This document shows, one piece after another, positions 35,532 through 49,500 of a stretch of DNA of 64,000 nt (within the stretch, counting starts at the first letter, position 1; every line of letters begins with the position of its first letter). The stretch covers positions 34,450,551 through 34,514,550 of the forward strand of contig NC_088304.1 in the NCBI RefSeq assembly GCF_032854445.1, read 5' to 3'. Under the pieces are notes generated by a model that saw only the letters and a program-made list of their open reading frames with translations, did not search any database and was not told the DNA's origin. The stretch comes from Liolophura sinensis. Lineage: Eukaryota > Mollusca > Polyplacophora > Chitonida > Chitonidae. The position numbers and the translations under genes are program-made.

Positions 35532-36939
35532 CTACTGCTTCCGATCTTCTTTCCACGTGAGAACCGACAATCGTCTGTCGACACCTTGTTCCTAGCGCCC
35601 CATACTATCCCGTCATGACCAACTGGGTAGTGGTGAACATTTGCACACGACACTGAGTAAGCGGGAGGGACCATTTAGTATCTATGCGGGGAATGAATTT
35701 CACAAAAGTTTTGTAAATCAAAAATTTATTATTTTTTTATATATGTATTTTATAGATAATTACTACTTTATTGGTAATCGACAGATATACAGTTAAAATG
35801 CATAAGTTGAAACGAAAACATTCTTGTAACTGTCCATACTATAATTACACCTTATAAATGGAACTCGTAAAACTCCTTCCCGCCCGTATCAAGACGGTCC
35901 AAAACTCTGAACTCATTAGTTTTTTCGTTTATTACGTCACAATTATCGATGTACGTTGGTTATAAAACATATATGAAGTACACACGCACTGCAGTGTCAC
36001 AGGAGAAAGCGATGCGTTTTAGATGTACATGTAATTCCTGAAGTGTATCTGGTGGTGGACTGTTGGTGTCATTAGGCCTATTTTGTAATTTTGAAATTCA
36101 TAAGTCAAGTGTTACCAAAAATTTTTAACTTGCACTATTGCAAGCAAACGCGACGTGACAGCAGTGGTGTCAGGCCCTGGAACCAGGATATGTGTTCGTT
36201 CATACGGCATTCAAAGACGTTATTCATACATATCACAGTCAAGTAAGATACATATTTATGTATTTCCATCTGACCATACATGTATCTATCCAAGCATTTT
36301 ATGAAACATCATTGAAGGAGATCATCATACAAATGTCATGACGTTTAGAAATGTACCGAGAGATTAGAGCCCACCTCCACAAGGCATATAACTACTAGAC
36401 AAATGCAAATGTGAACACATGCTGGAGAAAAAAGCTGCCACAGCCTTACAGGTGGAGTCGCGATTGACAAAACAGTTCTGACCGTTTTGCAAGCTTCTGT
36501 GCTGTACCATACACTGAGTATTCATGAAGTATTTATTTATTTATTTATTTATTTATTTATCTATTTATTTGATTGGTGTTTTACGTCACCTCAAGAATAT
36601 TTCACTTATATACGACGACGACACTTTATCCATGAAGTACCGTAATAAGCGTTATAAGAAGTTCTTTGATCGTCCAGATGAGCTTGGACTGGATCACTCG
36701 GACTAAGAACTGGATTACGATAGTCCCTTAACCCCCCCCCCACCCCACTCCCCTCCACGCTTCACCCTTACCCCAGGCAAATTTGCACTCATGTCACCCC
36801 CTCTCCACCCGCTCACATATCTTGATATGTCGTCCCCTGCACCACCGCCCTTGACGGGATAATGACTGCTCCCTGAAATGCATTAATAAAACACCACGTG
36901 ACCTTTTTTCCTCTTCATTCTCAGAGAAGACGCGTGAAG
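35532..36939. promoter_or_regulatory. Shared intergenic region between divergent ARMC5 and FET genes
   Basis: The two start codons face away from each other across 1,408 bases, so both promoters should lie here. No TATA box or known element can be assigned with confidence. The stretch holds a decayed inverted SINE-A fragment (36528-36612) and a C-rich run (36733-36760). Just before the FET start codon 'ttcctcttcattctcag' looks like a 3' splice site, which leaves open a 5' UTR intron. Confidence 0.5.
36528..36612 (-). mobile_element. SINE-A fragment
   Basis: (TTTA)n followed by 'tttgattggtgttttacgtc' and 'acctcaagaatatttcactt', the inverted SINE-A 3' end, located in the intergenic region between the two divergent genes. 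Confidence 0.8.
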
Positions 36940-39900
36940 ATGTCGGATCGTAAGTATTCAATTGTTCGTTATATCCCAGCTTGATCGCTGTTTAATCGTT
37001 ATGGAAAATACGCACAGAACACCGTTTATGCTTTTGTGAATGTTATGTGTCGTGTACTGATGTCCAAACGGTGATTGTGCGGGATATGTCTGGTCTAAAT
37101 CAGGCCTGACAAAGAGGTAGCCATATTAGAAATTTTTCAGGCTTGTTCGGCCATTAACTTTATCCGCCATGTTGCTTACTTTCTGATGAGTGATATTCTT
37201 GACAAAAGTACAGTTTAGTTGTTCGATCGTAAAGATCCTCACATGGATCTTTGTGGCAGCAGTAATATCACTGCTTGACGCAGAAGAAGTATTTGTCCCA
37301 TTCGTACGTCTTGTACGTCACCAAATCCTCTTACCGGGTGTACGGCATGTGCGCGGGTAAGAATATTTCATTAAGAGATTTATGTCTGATTATTTTGAGT
37401 TTTATCCCACAAAGTAAACATGTGGCGTTTACTAGTTACCCACTGAAAAGAAAATGTCATTATTTATCAAATGTATTTCCGTAAATAGGCCAAATTGTAC
37501 ATTTTGCATGCCCACTTACAATTAACATTGTGTTATCATTTTATTTTCAGAATATAGTGGTTATACCGCAGGGGCAGTTGGGGCCCAACCCAGGTAATGC
37601 TGCTCCTTTGTTTTGTGACCTGCTTGACATTGATTTACTCTTCAGAATTGTTTTATTGGCTTGAAAATTTACAAAATTTGCTACACTAATGAAATGAATA
37701 AAATCAAAATGCTAAATGCATGTGCTGATGTAGCAACATTGCTTCAAAATGGTTACCATCAGTAGATTTGGTAGGCCAAAGCCTTCATTTTATGATTTCA
37801 TTGTTAACAGCAACTCTTTCAAATCCTGAGTTGTAATCTATAAATAGTATGCATTATGTTGAAAATAACAAAAGCCTAGGAATGTCTACAATGAGGCCGG
37901 TTATAATTTCATTCAGGTAATGTTCTTTATGATAGGATTTTATGCTTGTGTAATTGAATGTAATGCATTTTTCTTTTCAGCTACAACTATTCAGGTTACA
38001 GTAGTACGGAAAGCAGTGGGTACACCCAACCTGCCAGCTATGCTCAACAGGTACAACATTTGGAATATTTAGGATTTGTAACTAATCTTGGTCAGATTAG
38101 AGTGGGTTTAAAGTGGGTGTTGTGAAGTGAGGTCGCTGTCCATTGTTAGCTATTGATTATCTTCTCAGATGCTTGCTTAGAGATGTTCTTAAATTAGATG
38201 TCCTATCATCTGCCATGTGATGTAAACATCAAACATTGTAAAGTTTCATTTAAATCTGCATAATAGAGGAAGTTATTTGTTCTGCAGAAGTTTTATCACT
38301 CGTTAACCTATACAGTCTAAGGCAAGGATATTTCTAAATGTTATATTGATATTTCTTCATGGTGTAAAATTTTGTTTGTAGCCTGCAGCAGGTACAGCAG
38401 CTTATGGCCAGAATTACAGTTATGGACAGACAGGCTACACCCAGGCAGCCCCGCAGGCAACGCAGCAGACTTCTTATGACCAAACTTCATATGCTCAGAC
38501 AGGTAGGGGACACTGGCAGAGTGTGGCTGGGATTTTACAACATTCGCCAATTCTGTATTCATGTTAGTCTCCTCCAATAAAAGAAAGTCTGTGATTTGAT
38601 AAAATTAAGAGGTGTTGGTATTTTTTTCAAATCTGATAAGTGAACTGAAGTTAATGTGTGTATAGATATATATACAGGGTTAGATCCAGGAATTTTGGGC
38701 CGTGTCAAGTTCTTTTTTGAAATAAAGAAAGCCAGTAGGTCTAGAAAAAAAATTCTTTTGAGAAGATTTAATTTCATTTTACACCACTGTTCTTTTGATA
38801 GACAATGTCATGCCCTAGATCTAACACTGATATGTATATTTAATTTTGTTGCTCTGAAGCAGCCTGTTCAGACACATGAACCAGAAAGGCAGGGGGTGTA
38901 GTTTGAGGGTTTAGATCACTTGGCGAGTCCAGCAATTTCCTGGCCAGACTCTGGAGATGTAGCTACCATTTTCTTACTTACCTTCTCACTTATTTTCTAC
39001 AGCCCCCTCCACTCAGCAAGCTTACGGACAGTACGGCCAACAAAGTTACTCTCAGCAGCCAAGTGACAACTCGGGCTACGGCCAGACGGCTTCTTATTCT
39101 CAACCAGGTAGCCGTCCTCGGGAACTAATCCTCTTGTTTGTGAAATCTCTGCATCAAGGAATTCATTCACTCACAGGAGTGTATCCATCTCCAGTGGTTC
39201 TGTGCCTAACAGCAGCTTGTGCAGAGAAAACTAGTTAATATGTAGTGCAAAAGTGGAAATCTTGTGTAACCTTCTGCTCTATCTCATTACCAAAAAATTT
39301 TTTTTCTGCTGTTCTGTGAAATCTGGGATTTGCAAAAGGGAAATACATCGTAATGGAAAATGTTTACTTTCGTAAATTGCTGGTGTCTCTTTATACATGT
39401 AAATGCATAAAGAAAAATTTTTATTACAATTTCGAAGGTAGATGAAAAACTTGCCATTTTGATGTTTTTCTCCATGTAAATCCCAGATATAAAATGAAGG
39501 CATTTTTGAAACTGTGTAAAACTGCTGAAGTAGGAAATAACAAGCATTGCAGCAGAGATGGATGAAACACGCATTCATCTGCAAAGAGCCTGTGGACTGG
39601 AACGTTCGTGCTCAGCCTACCAGCAGAAATAGATGTGTGTTCCCTGGAATTCTGCACTGAGACCACACAGGGACTCCAGAGAGTGTTGAAGGAATCTTGG
39701 GCAGTTTGGACAGGGTGTAATTCTACAAATGTTTGTTGTGATTGACAGGTTATGGTCAGACTGCTGCGCAGACCACGAGCAGTTCGTACGGCCAACAGAG
39801 CTACGGACAGCAGTCTCAGCCTCAGCAGAGCAGTTACACCAGTCCTCCACAGCAACAGTCTCAAAGCTACGGGGCCCAGCAGCAACAGAGCTACGGGGGG

Positions 39901-40550
39901 CAGTCACAGGGGGGCTACGACAGCAGCAGTTACGGCAGTGACCAGTCCAGTGGATACGGAGGTGAGCTTGCAATTGTATCATAGCGTTACACTGGTATTG
40001 AAATCAGCGGCCTCATTTGGATTTATTGTCCCGTTTTATGTTATTCTCATGACAAGTGGAGAGTCTCGCGGACGTTGTAAACATGGCCTGTTCTAAGCAA
40101 GAAAGACAAGGTTATGCCATCATTATAACAGGTGGATAACCGTTAAGAAATGTGCATTTCTGATCCACCGTCATAATGAATTGCGTTTTCAGGCAATAAA
40201 ATTTATCAACCATAGTATGTCTGGGTCAAAATGTGTGATATCTTAAATGCAAAGGTGATGAACTTGACAAACAAGATTATCCAATAAGATTAATTGTTTG
40301 GGAATATCTCAGATTACATGTAGTCTGTGTGATACAGCATGGCACTGTGCAATCTACAACAATCATTTATGTCTGAAAATATATGAATATCTGCATCTTA
40401 GTGATTTAAACTGTGGGAAAGATGGAAATTTTCCGATTTTTATTTCTTTTATTTCACTTGCTTGTAATGGTTGTTTGCCTTTGTTTCAGGTCGCTATGGT
40501 AGCGGAGGTAGTAGCGGGGGACCAGGGGGTGGTGGTGGCAGTAGTTATGG
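36940..40550 (+). CDS. FUS: FET gene exons 1-7: prion-like QGSY and Gly-rich region
   Basis: The start is ATG-TCG-GAT with only 10 coding bases in exon 1, as in vertebrate FET genes with short first exons. The translation begins '[17 protein letters not shown]' and continues with spaced Tyr in SYGQ-like steps ('[20 protein letters not shown]', '[20 protein letters not shown]'). These are the tyrosines that drive phase separation in FET proteins. Exon 7 (40490-40550) is Gly/Ser only ('[20 protein letters not shown]') and ends in phase 2. Confidence 0.95.
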
Positions 40551-43500
40551 GTGAGTCTATTATTTGATTACGTGGGATACTGGGTGGAATCACCATGATT
40601 ATACTCAATATGTCAACCTCTAAGCAAGAAAGACAAGGTTATACCTATTTTAAACAAGTGATGGTGTGAACATGTGTATATGGAGTGGGGGCAAAACAAT
40701 GTTTTGGTTTTAGACAAGCACGAAAAGAAAATAGGATGCAAGTGCATCAGGGTTAAAAGAAAGTGGAAAAGCCTGTATTTATGGCTGAAATGGTGTCAGA
40801 CAACATTACAAGGTGGTTGTTAACAGAATGTAAGAAGGCGTAAACTGTGGATCACCTGGTTTTGATATTTTTTTTTCTTTTGGATAAAAATGTATTGTTC
40901 GTATAACCCCATATTGTGTGTTTTCTGAGTACTTTTCTCACAGGTTACAGTGTTATCATCTACTCTTCATACATTTATTTGCAAAGATTTAAAATTTAGC
41001 ACTTATGGTGAAAAGTTTAAAAAACCAAAACGAAAAGAGAAAAAAAAAAGGGATCAAGTGTGTATTTGAAGAGATAGCCTCAAATGTTAGCTCTGAGGAA
41101 GGTGTATTGGTTGGTTTTAGTCCTGTTGGAAATATGCTATTGCATATAGGTGTATACAGTGGCTCTGGTTGGTGAACAGCTCTTATGGTTTGAGCAGCTT
41201 TATGCTTTAGTTATTTAGGACATTCAAGTATGTTTTTTCACTCCTGGTTGTGTATTATTATCTAGTTGTGAATGAGGAATACTGGTGTCTTAGCTGATCA
41301 GAAAATGTTTGTTACATACACTAAACTGCTGAAATAGAGGTGTCATATTAAATTATTAAATTTAGCAGTTATGAAGATCCCCACATAATGGGGAAACAAT
41401 ACCGTTGTGATTTCGTTTTTGTTACTGATTTCCATAGTGCCTTCTGGATGTCGACTAAGGAAGGAAAATTCAGGCGTATAATTGGCTGTCAATGAGGAAT
41501 GGAGTAAATCTTGGAGTTATCTTACCTTTGACAACACCCAGATGGCACTGTGCCTGTCTTGGTCATTGCCCATAATGGGGCCTCTGTTGGTTAGCGTGCT
41601 AGCGCAGCGTAATGACCCAGAAAACTCTCGCTAATGCAGTTGCTGTGAGTTCAAGTCCAGCTCATGCTGGCTTCCTCTCCAGCTGTACATGGGAAGGTCT
41701 GCCAGCATCCTGCAGATGGTCGTGTGCTTCCGCGGGCTCTGCCCACTTTGCTCTCACCATTCTGCTGGCCACTGTCATATAAGTGAAATATTCTTGTATG
41801 GCATAAAACACCAATCAAATAAATATTGCCCATAACTGAGTATTTACTATTGTTTCCCTTTTGTTTCATTACAGTATTGTTATATTCTGTTGGTTTCCTT
41901 TGTCCATATAACTGAAAGCTGTATACATGTATGAAGTGAAACATTCATGAGTAGCTCTGTATTAAACCTCAGTTAAATAAGTCTATCCAGAGGTGGCCAG
42001 CAGTGGACCTGGTTTATTGTTTTCCTTGTTCAACCCATAACCCAGGAAAATGAAAGGATTGGCTGGTTTGTTTGACAAGTGTGAATGTGACCATGCAGAA
42101 GCTTGAAGTCCGTACAGCACAAGTTCACAACGCAGAGATAATGTTTAGTGGAGCAGAATATCTGTAAACAAAAACTGGAAGGTGCTATAAAAGCTGAGTG
42201 CTATGCTCCAAGCCTGTTAGAAATTGACTCCTGATTGGTTTTGATGGATTGTTATATGCAAGACTGCCGTTAAACGACTTAGTGCTATGAGAAGATGTAA
42301 AAGAAGCCGAGAATACATGTAAATGTGAAAGTACATGCATATTTTTATATCTCGTGGAGACTATGTAGATCATTGCATGGAGTGGTTAGCTATGTAATTA
42401 GAATGCTTATGGTCATAATTTGTTCTTTTGTGTTTCTTTTCTTTTTTTTTATGCTTCTCTGAGCAGAAAGGCAGTAAAGTAAAACATTTGCTGTCAGCAT
42501 TTAATCTATTTATATCAAGCTTGTTTGGACAGGGAGCAATGTCTGTGACTTGTGTGTATATTTTTAAGATAAAAAGATCTGGACTGCAAAAGGAGTGATT
42601 TGGTCAGCATGATACAGAAATTGTAGATCATAGATTGAATGATCAGTTCACCCGCCTTGTTTTATGGATGGGTTGTATTTTTGGGAGGAGATGTGCCATC
42701 GACATGCCAACAAGACAAATGTTGTATAGTTTGTGGGTTTTGCCATTGTAGACTGTTAGCACGCCATGTGCAAATACAGTATACAGTGTTCAAAAGGTTA
42801 AGGTAATAGTGTTTGCTGATGGCTTTATACCATTTTTGTTCAGGTCTTAGTATTGAAAGGTTTTGGTATTTTTCTTCCTGCTCACATATTAAGAAGGGGT
42901 GAAGTGAAAAGGTTAATCCAGCTCTATTACAGGTGTTCAAATTACAACTACTGCGTGGAAACGGGAATAGGGTTCTGTGGAAAATTAAAGCTGCTGTAAA
43001 AGGTGTTGGTATGAAGAAGTGATTAATTGCTCACACATGTGGGTTGATAAGTGTTGCCAGGGGCCACTTTCATGAAACCTTGGAAATCAGTTTTTTCGTA
43101 ACTTTTCTCGTGAACGACTTCACCTTGGCGCTATAACTTGGACAATGTGTTTTATGAAAAAAGTTGCGAAAAATGTGACTAAGGATATTTAATGAAGGTG
43201 GGCCCACGGTTATATAATGCCTGCTTTAATAGCAGGCGAGCAGAAAAGTTTTTTCATCACCTATGGATTTGAAATGTTCAAGAATCACAGTGGGCATGAC
43301 TCAATCAAAAAGTGGGCTAAACTCCTTAAGACATGGTGATCTAAGATATGTGTTCAATGTATTGAAATGTTTGCTGTGGAGTGTATCCTTAACACTGATC
43401 AATGATCATGCTACATGCTCAAGGTGTGATTAAACTGGTCATCGTCAACAAGAAAGACCAGATACCTGTGTCACAAAGCCCACATAGCATTGAGTGCACT

Positions 43501-46500
43501 TAACTTCCAAGGCCACCAGTACTGTAGGTATTATGTCGCGTGGTAATTATGTGATCTTAGCACTATGTGCCCTTTGTGAACCGGGTCTCAGTATTTACAA
43601 TGTATTAATGTGTCAACAAACAAGGTGTCTACATCTTAGTATTGAAGGTGTTCTGTGTGTGTTATTTATGTTTACATATGCCAGTACTGGTATAATAACA
43701 CATTGGTTTATTAGATGTTGTGTGTTGTGGCAAGTGCCCAGCCTTGTGTGTGAGTTAGACCCAACCAGAGCCACTGAAGGGCATTAACACGATATATTGG
43801 CCAGGTTTTCTTGACAACGTTAGACTGTCTAGCCTTCTATTGTTGATACAGTTCGGTATGGTTGCAAAGCAGAAGAATGCAAAATTGGTATATAATATGT
43901 ATGATGTGTAACAATTGATGACCAGCAAAAAGTGTGATCGCCAAACGAGGTGTTGAGATGGCGAGACGACAGAAGACCAGTGAAGACTGGCATTCTGAGC
44001 GTACAGTCAGCTCGCGCACGGTGGCCACGCCCACCGTCAGCGGCTGCCTGTACTCATCAGATTTTGTGTAATTTCAGCGGAGGACGCGGTGGAGGTTACA
44101 ACAAAGGTGGTAAGTGGTAGTAGGGTCCACAGCCTCTACTTTACATTGTTTCTAATCTGTCAGTCTGCAAATAAGTGTTAATATTGGTATATATGTTAGT
44201 CAGTATTGTGGTCATTATGCCGACATGGTTCAGGTTACATTAACTGGTCAGTTTGGTGTTCACAATTACATGTATGTGTCTAACAGGCACAGTTATTCTA
44301 ATAACGGTTTATCAAGGTGGTCAGCAAAATTATGAGGGTGATAATGTCGTGGCTTGATCCGAACATAGATCCATTCGGTTGTCCATGACACAATGATGTA
44401 ATGTGTACATGAAGGGTTATAAAAATGTGCAGAAGCACTAATAGGTTTTACGAACAAGTGCAAATTATTTAGTCACTTTATGATGTATTGAAACACTAGA
44501 TTGGTGTCCATCAGAGCGAGTAAAAAGCTGATCTCGGGGATGTGGTGTAAGGATTACAACTCTGAAGCATTGTATGTGCTCAAAGAGTAGGTGGGGGGGG
44601 GGGGAAATGTGACAACTAAGTGTTTGAACGGTTTAACGAGGAAGTGTCTGGTGTACAGAATCTAAAGGTCTCATGTCAGGTTGATCTATGGCATTTGATA
44701 TGTTGCTTTATGGGAAGGTTACAATCGAGATTTTACAACACGAAGGTGCGTTATGAAGCATGGTAATGAGGTGAATGTATTGTACATGTGTACGAGTTGA
44801 TATTCACATGCAGACCTTAACATTAGAGACAGAGGGGAAGAAAGGTTATTGTGCCCAGTGTTTTGGGCTAGACAGCTCTCTAGAGAGGGAAACAAATCTG
44901 CGTTCTACCTACTAGAACAACACTACCAAATATGATTATCCATGATCAATGGCCAGACTTGGAGTTGTTACTCCAGTAGGTAAAGAACACAGCTATTCAG
45001 TTTCATCTTCTACCAGATTTTCTTCCCTTTGTAGAGGTCCTGACACTGTGTGTTGAAACAAATCAATTTATCTGCAAAAAGATGTGCATTTGAAAGTTGC
45101 ACAGGTTTGAAGATTAGGCTTGGCTTTATAGTGTATAATTGCACCTTTATGCAGTGTGTGTGTTGCAAGAAGAACAATATTGTGTTCATACTCCTTACAG
45201 CACATGCGCTGCTCTCCATGTTCACTTTACATCTCTGCCACCACTCAGAGATTTTGTAAAGAAATCTTAAACAAGGTAAAAGGGGTCACAGTGATGAAGC
45301 AGAAAATGGTGTCAGAAATAACAAAGGCACTATTTTCACCTTTGCTTCTATTAACACTTGACATGCACACATTCATTTCTTCTAAATCATGCACAACGTT
45401 AATTTATTCCACTGAACTCCTGAAACCGTTTTATTGACGAATACTGATTAACTAGGCTTGTGAGAGGATATTAGTGATGAGGCTAAGCCTCGCAACAAGC
45501 CTACTTGGAATCGCACAGGTCAAACTTGTCAAGTGGTGGCAGTGGTGAAAAGCGAGTGGACATGCGCTGTAAGCAGTATGTATGGTGTTAACAGGATGGC
45601 TGTAGTCCAAGCCTTGATGGTAGCAAATCTGCAAAGTGAAACTTGTGGTCATAGCGCCTGAAATGTTCCAAGTCCTTGTAAAGCTACACATTGTCACCTG
45701 TTTGTTTATGTAATCCACTTAACTTACCTGTATTTGAATTTATTTACAGGTAACAGTTCCTATGGCGCAGGAGGTTAGTGCATTCTTGATTTCATTATGT
45801 CTTACTCAATTTATGTACAGTGAGTAAATACTCCAGGCTGTCTGTAAAAGCCTTTTGTTTGGCATAACCTAACGTGGAAAAATGAATATGGGATTGTATG
45901 AATGACAGTTTGTTTCATAAGGCTGATGAAAAGACAGATGTTTAATGAAATTACCACGGAGAGGAAAACAAATTTACATCAAAATCCCAATAGAAAACAG
46001 TGCGGTTGTGCCTAACAAATCGTTTCAATGATGGCTTAATGTGCTGTGGATGTAGATAGTGCTGCTTGTACAGCTGATCTGAAGGTCTTGCGAACCCAAA
46101 CCGTGTAAACATGTTCCTTCTTTGCTTCATTGTGACTGTGTTGAGAGGACCCTATTCACAGAAATATTTTTTTAGAAATTTAGATCAAGTATATGTAACT
46201 TGGCAAACAGGATGATTTGTTGCTTTTCACGATAAATCTCAATTCCTGTTTGAATAGTAAAACTTTTTACTTGTCTGCAGTAATCTGGCAATCTGAAATT
46301 ATTGGTTGTTTGAGGCAATGTGGCCATTTCTTTTCCGTTTGGGTGCTAAAAGTGCCATTTTTTGGGGGTTTTTTTTGAAGTGTTATTGCTTTGCTAATGT
46401 GAATTAGCATATGGTCATCTTGTTAAGACAAGCGCTATTTTAATCAAGTTACCACATGTACTACAGCGTGCTACCAGGACATTTATTATTACTAAGCTAT

Positions 46501-49500
46501 TGTTGCCTTTTTCGTTTCCTCTCGCTGTTTTTGACAAATCAGTACCAGTCTGTTGTAGTATACTCCTGGTCACTCTCTGAAGGCTTGGGTCATTAGCTTT
46601 GGGAGATGATGTATTTGAAATAAGTGTAATTCAATTCAACCTTTTTCTATGGTGGTATTTCCGTAGAATCAAGAACATTTTAAGGCTTGGCCTTCCATCA
46701 GGCTGTTGTGCCTATTTAAGGGGATTAAATGCAAAGTAGAGGAGCTAGATAATCCTAAATGGTAACAAGTTTCTAGCAGATCACTACCTCCGGTGCTAGC
46801 TTAGAAATTTACAGAACCAGATTATATGGCTTCCAGTTTTGCCTGACCTATCCCAAAGCAAGAAGTGAACCATCATAAAGTCAGAAGTCCCTTTTTTCAA
46901 ACCATTTTGGCTTTATTCTGGCTAAAGCTGTCTGATTAAACAAACCATGTTAAAGGAGAAGAAAACTTAAAAACATGACACTATAGGCTGAAAAGAGAAC
47001 ATTTTTTCCTACCTGGTGTTGCCTGCTGCATAATTTTGTGATTTTCCTCGCCTGTGTCCAACATTCTGCTTTCCCAATCGTCAAGCAGAAAACAAACTGT
47101 ACTGTTCACTGCTTTCTGTGAAGAAGAGTTCTAGCGGAAATATACATACTACACTTCAGTGGTTTCCGACGGCAATTCTCCTCCTAACACAGAAGACTTC
47201 AGGACTAGTTCTTAGGCAAAATGGAGTTGCCCACAGCAGATTTTGGCGCTGACTTTATTTATAATTTATCAACTTGAGGTACAGATTAGAATTTGTTTTG
47301 TGACATGCACCGGCGAGGAAATACATCCCCTTTAAATGGTATTTGATTGATATTTATATTTTCTTCTCCTTTAAACCATGTGTGGGCTTTGTTCTGTATC
47401 AGCCTTCACAAGATTTTGTTTTCTGCGAACAGGAGAAGCCAAGCAAACCAGTTTACAGTAATATTTCCAGTGGCCATTTTCATTTTTACATAGGAAAAGG
47501 TTGAAGTGTTAAGGAAGAAAATAGGCCAAGCTTTGTCTTGTCTCTGGGTACAGACCTGATTAATGTTACAATGTATTGGTGAGGTTCTTGATAAAATGTT
47601 CTAGTTGCCACCCTCGTGCTGCCAATGTCCCCTGCCTCTTTGTCATCCGTGTAAACCATGCACACTCCTGCTCTGATAGATTCACTCAGGCTGAGCAGTC
47701 TTCATAAGGCCAACTTATGAAGACTTGAGCAGCAATTCCATCCTTCAACGCCCAGCTGATAATGATTAACATGTTAACTGTGAAGTTAGCCTTGTTCAGG
47801 TGTTCCTATGGTTCCCCTGTGCTCACTAGATGCATTAAATACCACTTTACCCACCTAGAGAGATCACAGTATATGCGTTTAGACAACCTACTGCGAGGTA
47901 CCGTCACAAGCGGTGCTTTGCCCGCAGCAGATTTACAGTAAGACTTCCATCTATCTTAATTACTTCAGCTTGTCAGGTTTGTCAGGTATCTTGTGGATGG
48001 AGGGTGGTCACTTCAAGCACCTTCTTTGCTCCACACATAAACCACACAGCTGTCAAATGGCTAAAAAAAATTTTGCTGTTGAATCACTGTTACTGGTTGC
48101 TGATTAAAAGTTACTACCATTGAAACTCAACCTAGTCCATGAAATTGAGTTTTGCAAGAAAATGATGTTATAACAGGATGGTTTTGTTGCTCCAGTTGTG
48201 TTCTTGCCTAAATATATAGTCCAGCATTTTGTCATTCTGTAAAGTACTGGCCATGCAATCGCAGGAGTGTGCAGCCCCCCTTTTTCTTTAGAGCTTCTGT
48301 GTTCTGTCTAGATTGCAGCGTGTGTCACTTGTCTGTAACTAGCTCCTTTATAGTGCAGCTGGGTAACCCTGTGTCACTGACTCCTCTTTTTCTGTACAAC
48401 CACTCGTAGAACAAATGGAGACACAGGTGGACACTATATTCGTGTCCGGGCTCCCTGACACCGTCAATGAAGAGGACCTGAAAAAACACTTCGGCAGTAT
48501 TGGCATCATTAAGGTACCTTTATACATTCCATTTCCTTCATTCATTCATCCATCCATTTCCTGTTAACAACGTCAGCATTAGGTAATATGAATTCAAACG
48601 ATAAAAGACATGCAGACAAATATAAATAAGTTAAAATTCTTTTTAAAGATCTACTTTTAACTTTATTGCTCTTAAGAAATACCTAGTAAGTCTTATGGCA
48701 TTGGGCTTCAGTAGTGCATCCTTTGCAATCTACCAGATCGTGAGTAAAACCTACATTTCGTGTACCAAGATGTCGCATAAGTGCCAAATATACATGTAAA
48801 CCGTTGTCATCGCTGTATACAAGTCCTTAGGACCCTTTGAGAAGATATAATGTTGTTGATGTAAACTCTAATGTAATGCTGGGCTCCTGCTCGTGCCTCG
48901 ACACAGATGGACAAGAAGACCATGTCCCCTAAAATCTGGATCTACAAAGATAAAATGACAAACCGGCCGAAGGGGGAGGCAACTGTGACGTTTGATGATC
49001 CGGAGACTGCCAGCGCAGCCATCAAGTGGTTTAATGGTTTGTACTCCATGTGCCTGACTCACAAGTTTTCCTTCTTCACTAGCCTCTGCTCTATCATATC
49101 TCTCTACTTTGCCTCGTGACTTCTTCACATTGCTGGCTTCGAGTGTTCCTTCTGCTTCCTCTTTTGTGTGGTGGTTCTTTGTGTTTGATCTTGTCTACCT
49201 ACCGAGTGTGTTGTATTGATCGTGCTGTGGGCTTGGATCACAGTGCAAACCCCTGTAAAATGGACACAATAACTGCAGAAATAAAAATTTGAATGTACCT
49301 TTTTGTTGAAGTAAATAAGTCCTTGAACATTTCACTTCATGTAGCGATGTTTTGTTTTGGAATGGCACTTAATTTAAGTGCAGCAGAACAGTGTATTCCT
49401 TTTTTGCATTTACTTAAGATGCCTTAATGTATGTGCACTGGACAAATATCATCCTGGACTGTATTATTCGTCTTCCGGAAAATCGCCGCGTCTCCACTTC

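Larger units (their letters stand above)
40551..44077 (+). other. FET intron 7 (3.5 kb) with SINE and MITE
   Basis: This is the longest intron of the gene. It contains a SINE-A copy (41576-41824) and a small palindromic element (43069-43206). If retained, the first codon across the junction is GGG followed by TGA, so an unspliced transcript stops at once. The 23-base string starting 'ctaagcaagaaagacaagg' occurs in intron 6 (40092-40114) and again here (40620-40642), on both sides of exon 7. Confidence 0.85.

Noticed and set aside
39424-39982. 121- and 153-residue minus-strand open frames
   Set aside because: They are antisense shadows of FET exon 6 and its flanking intron.
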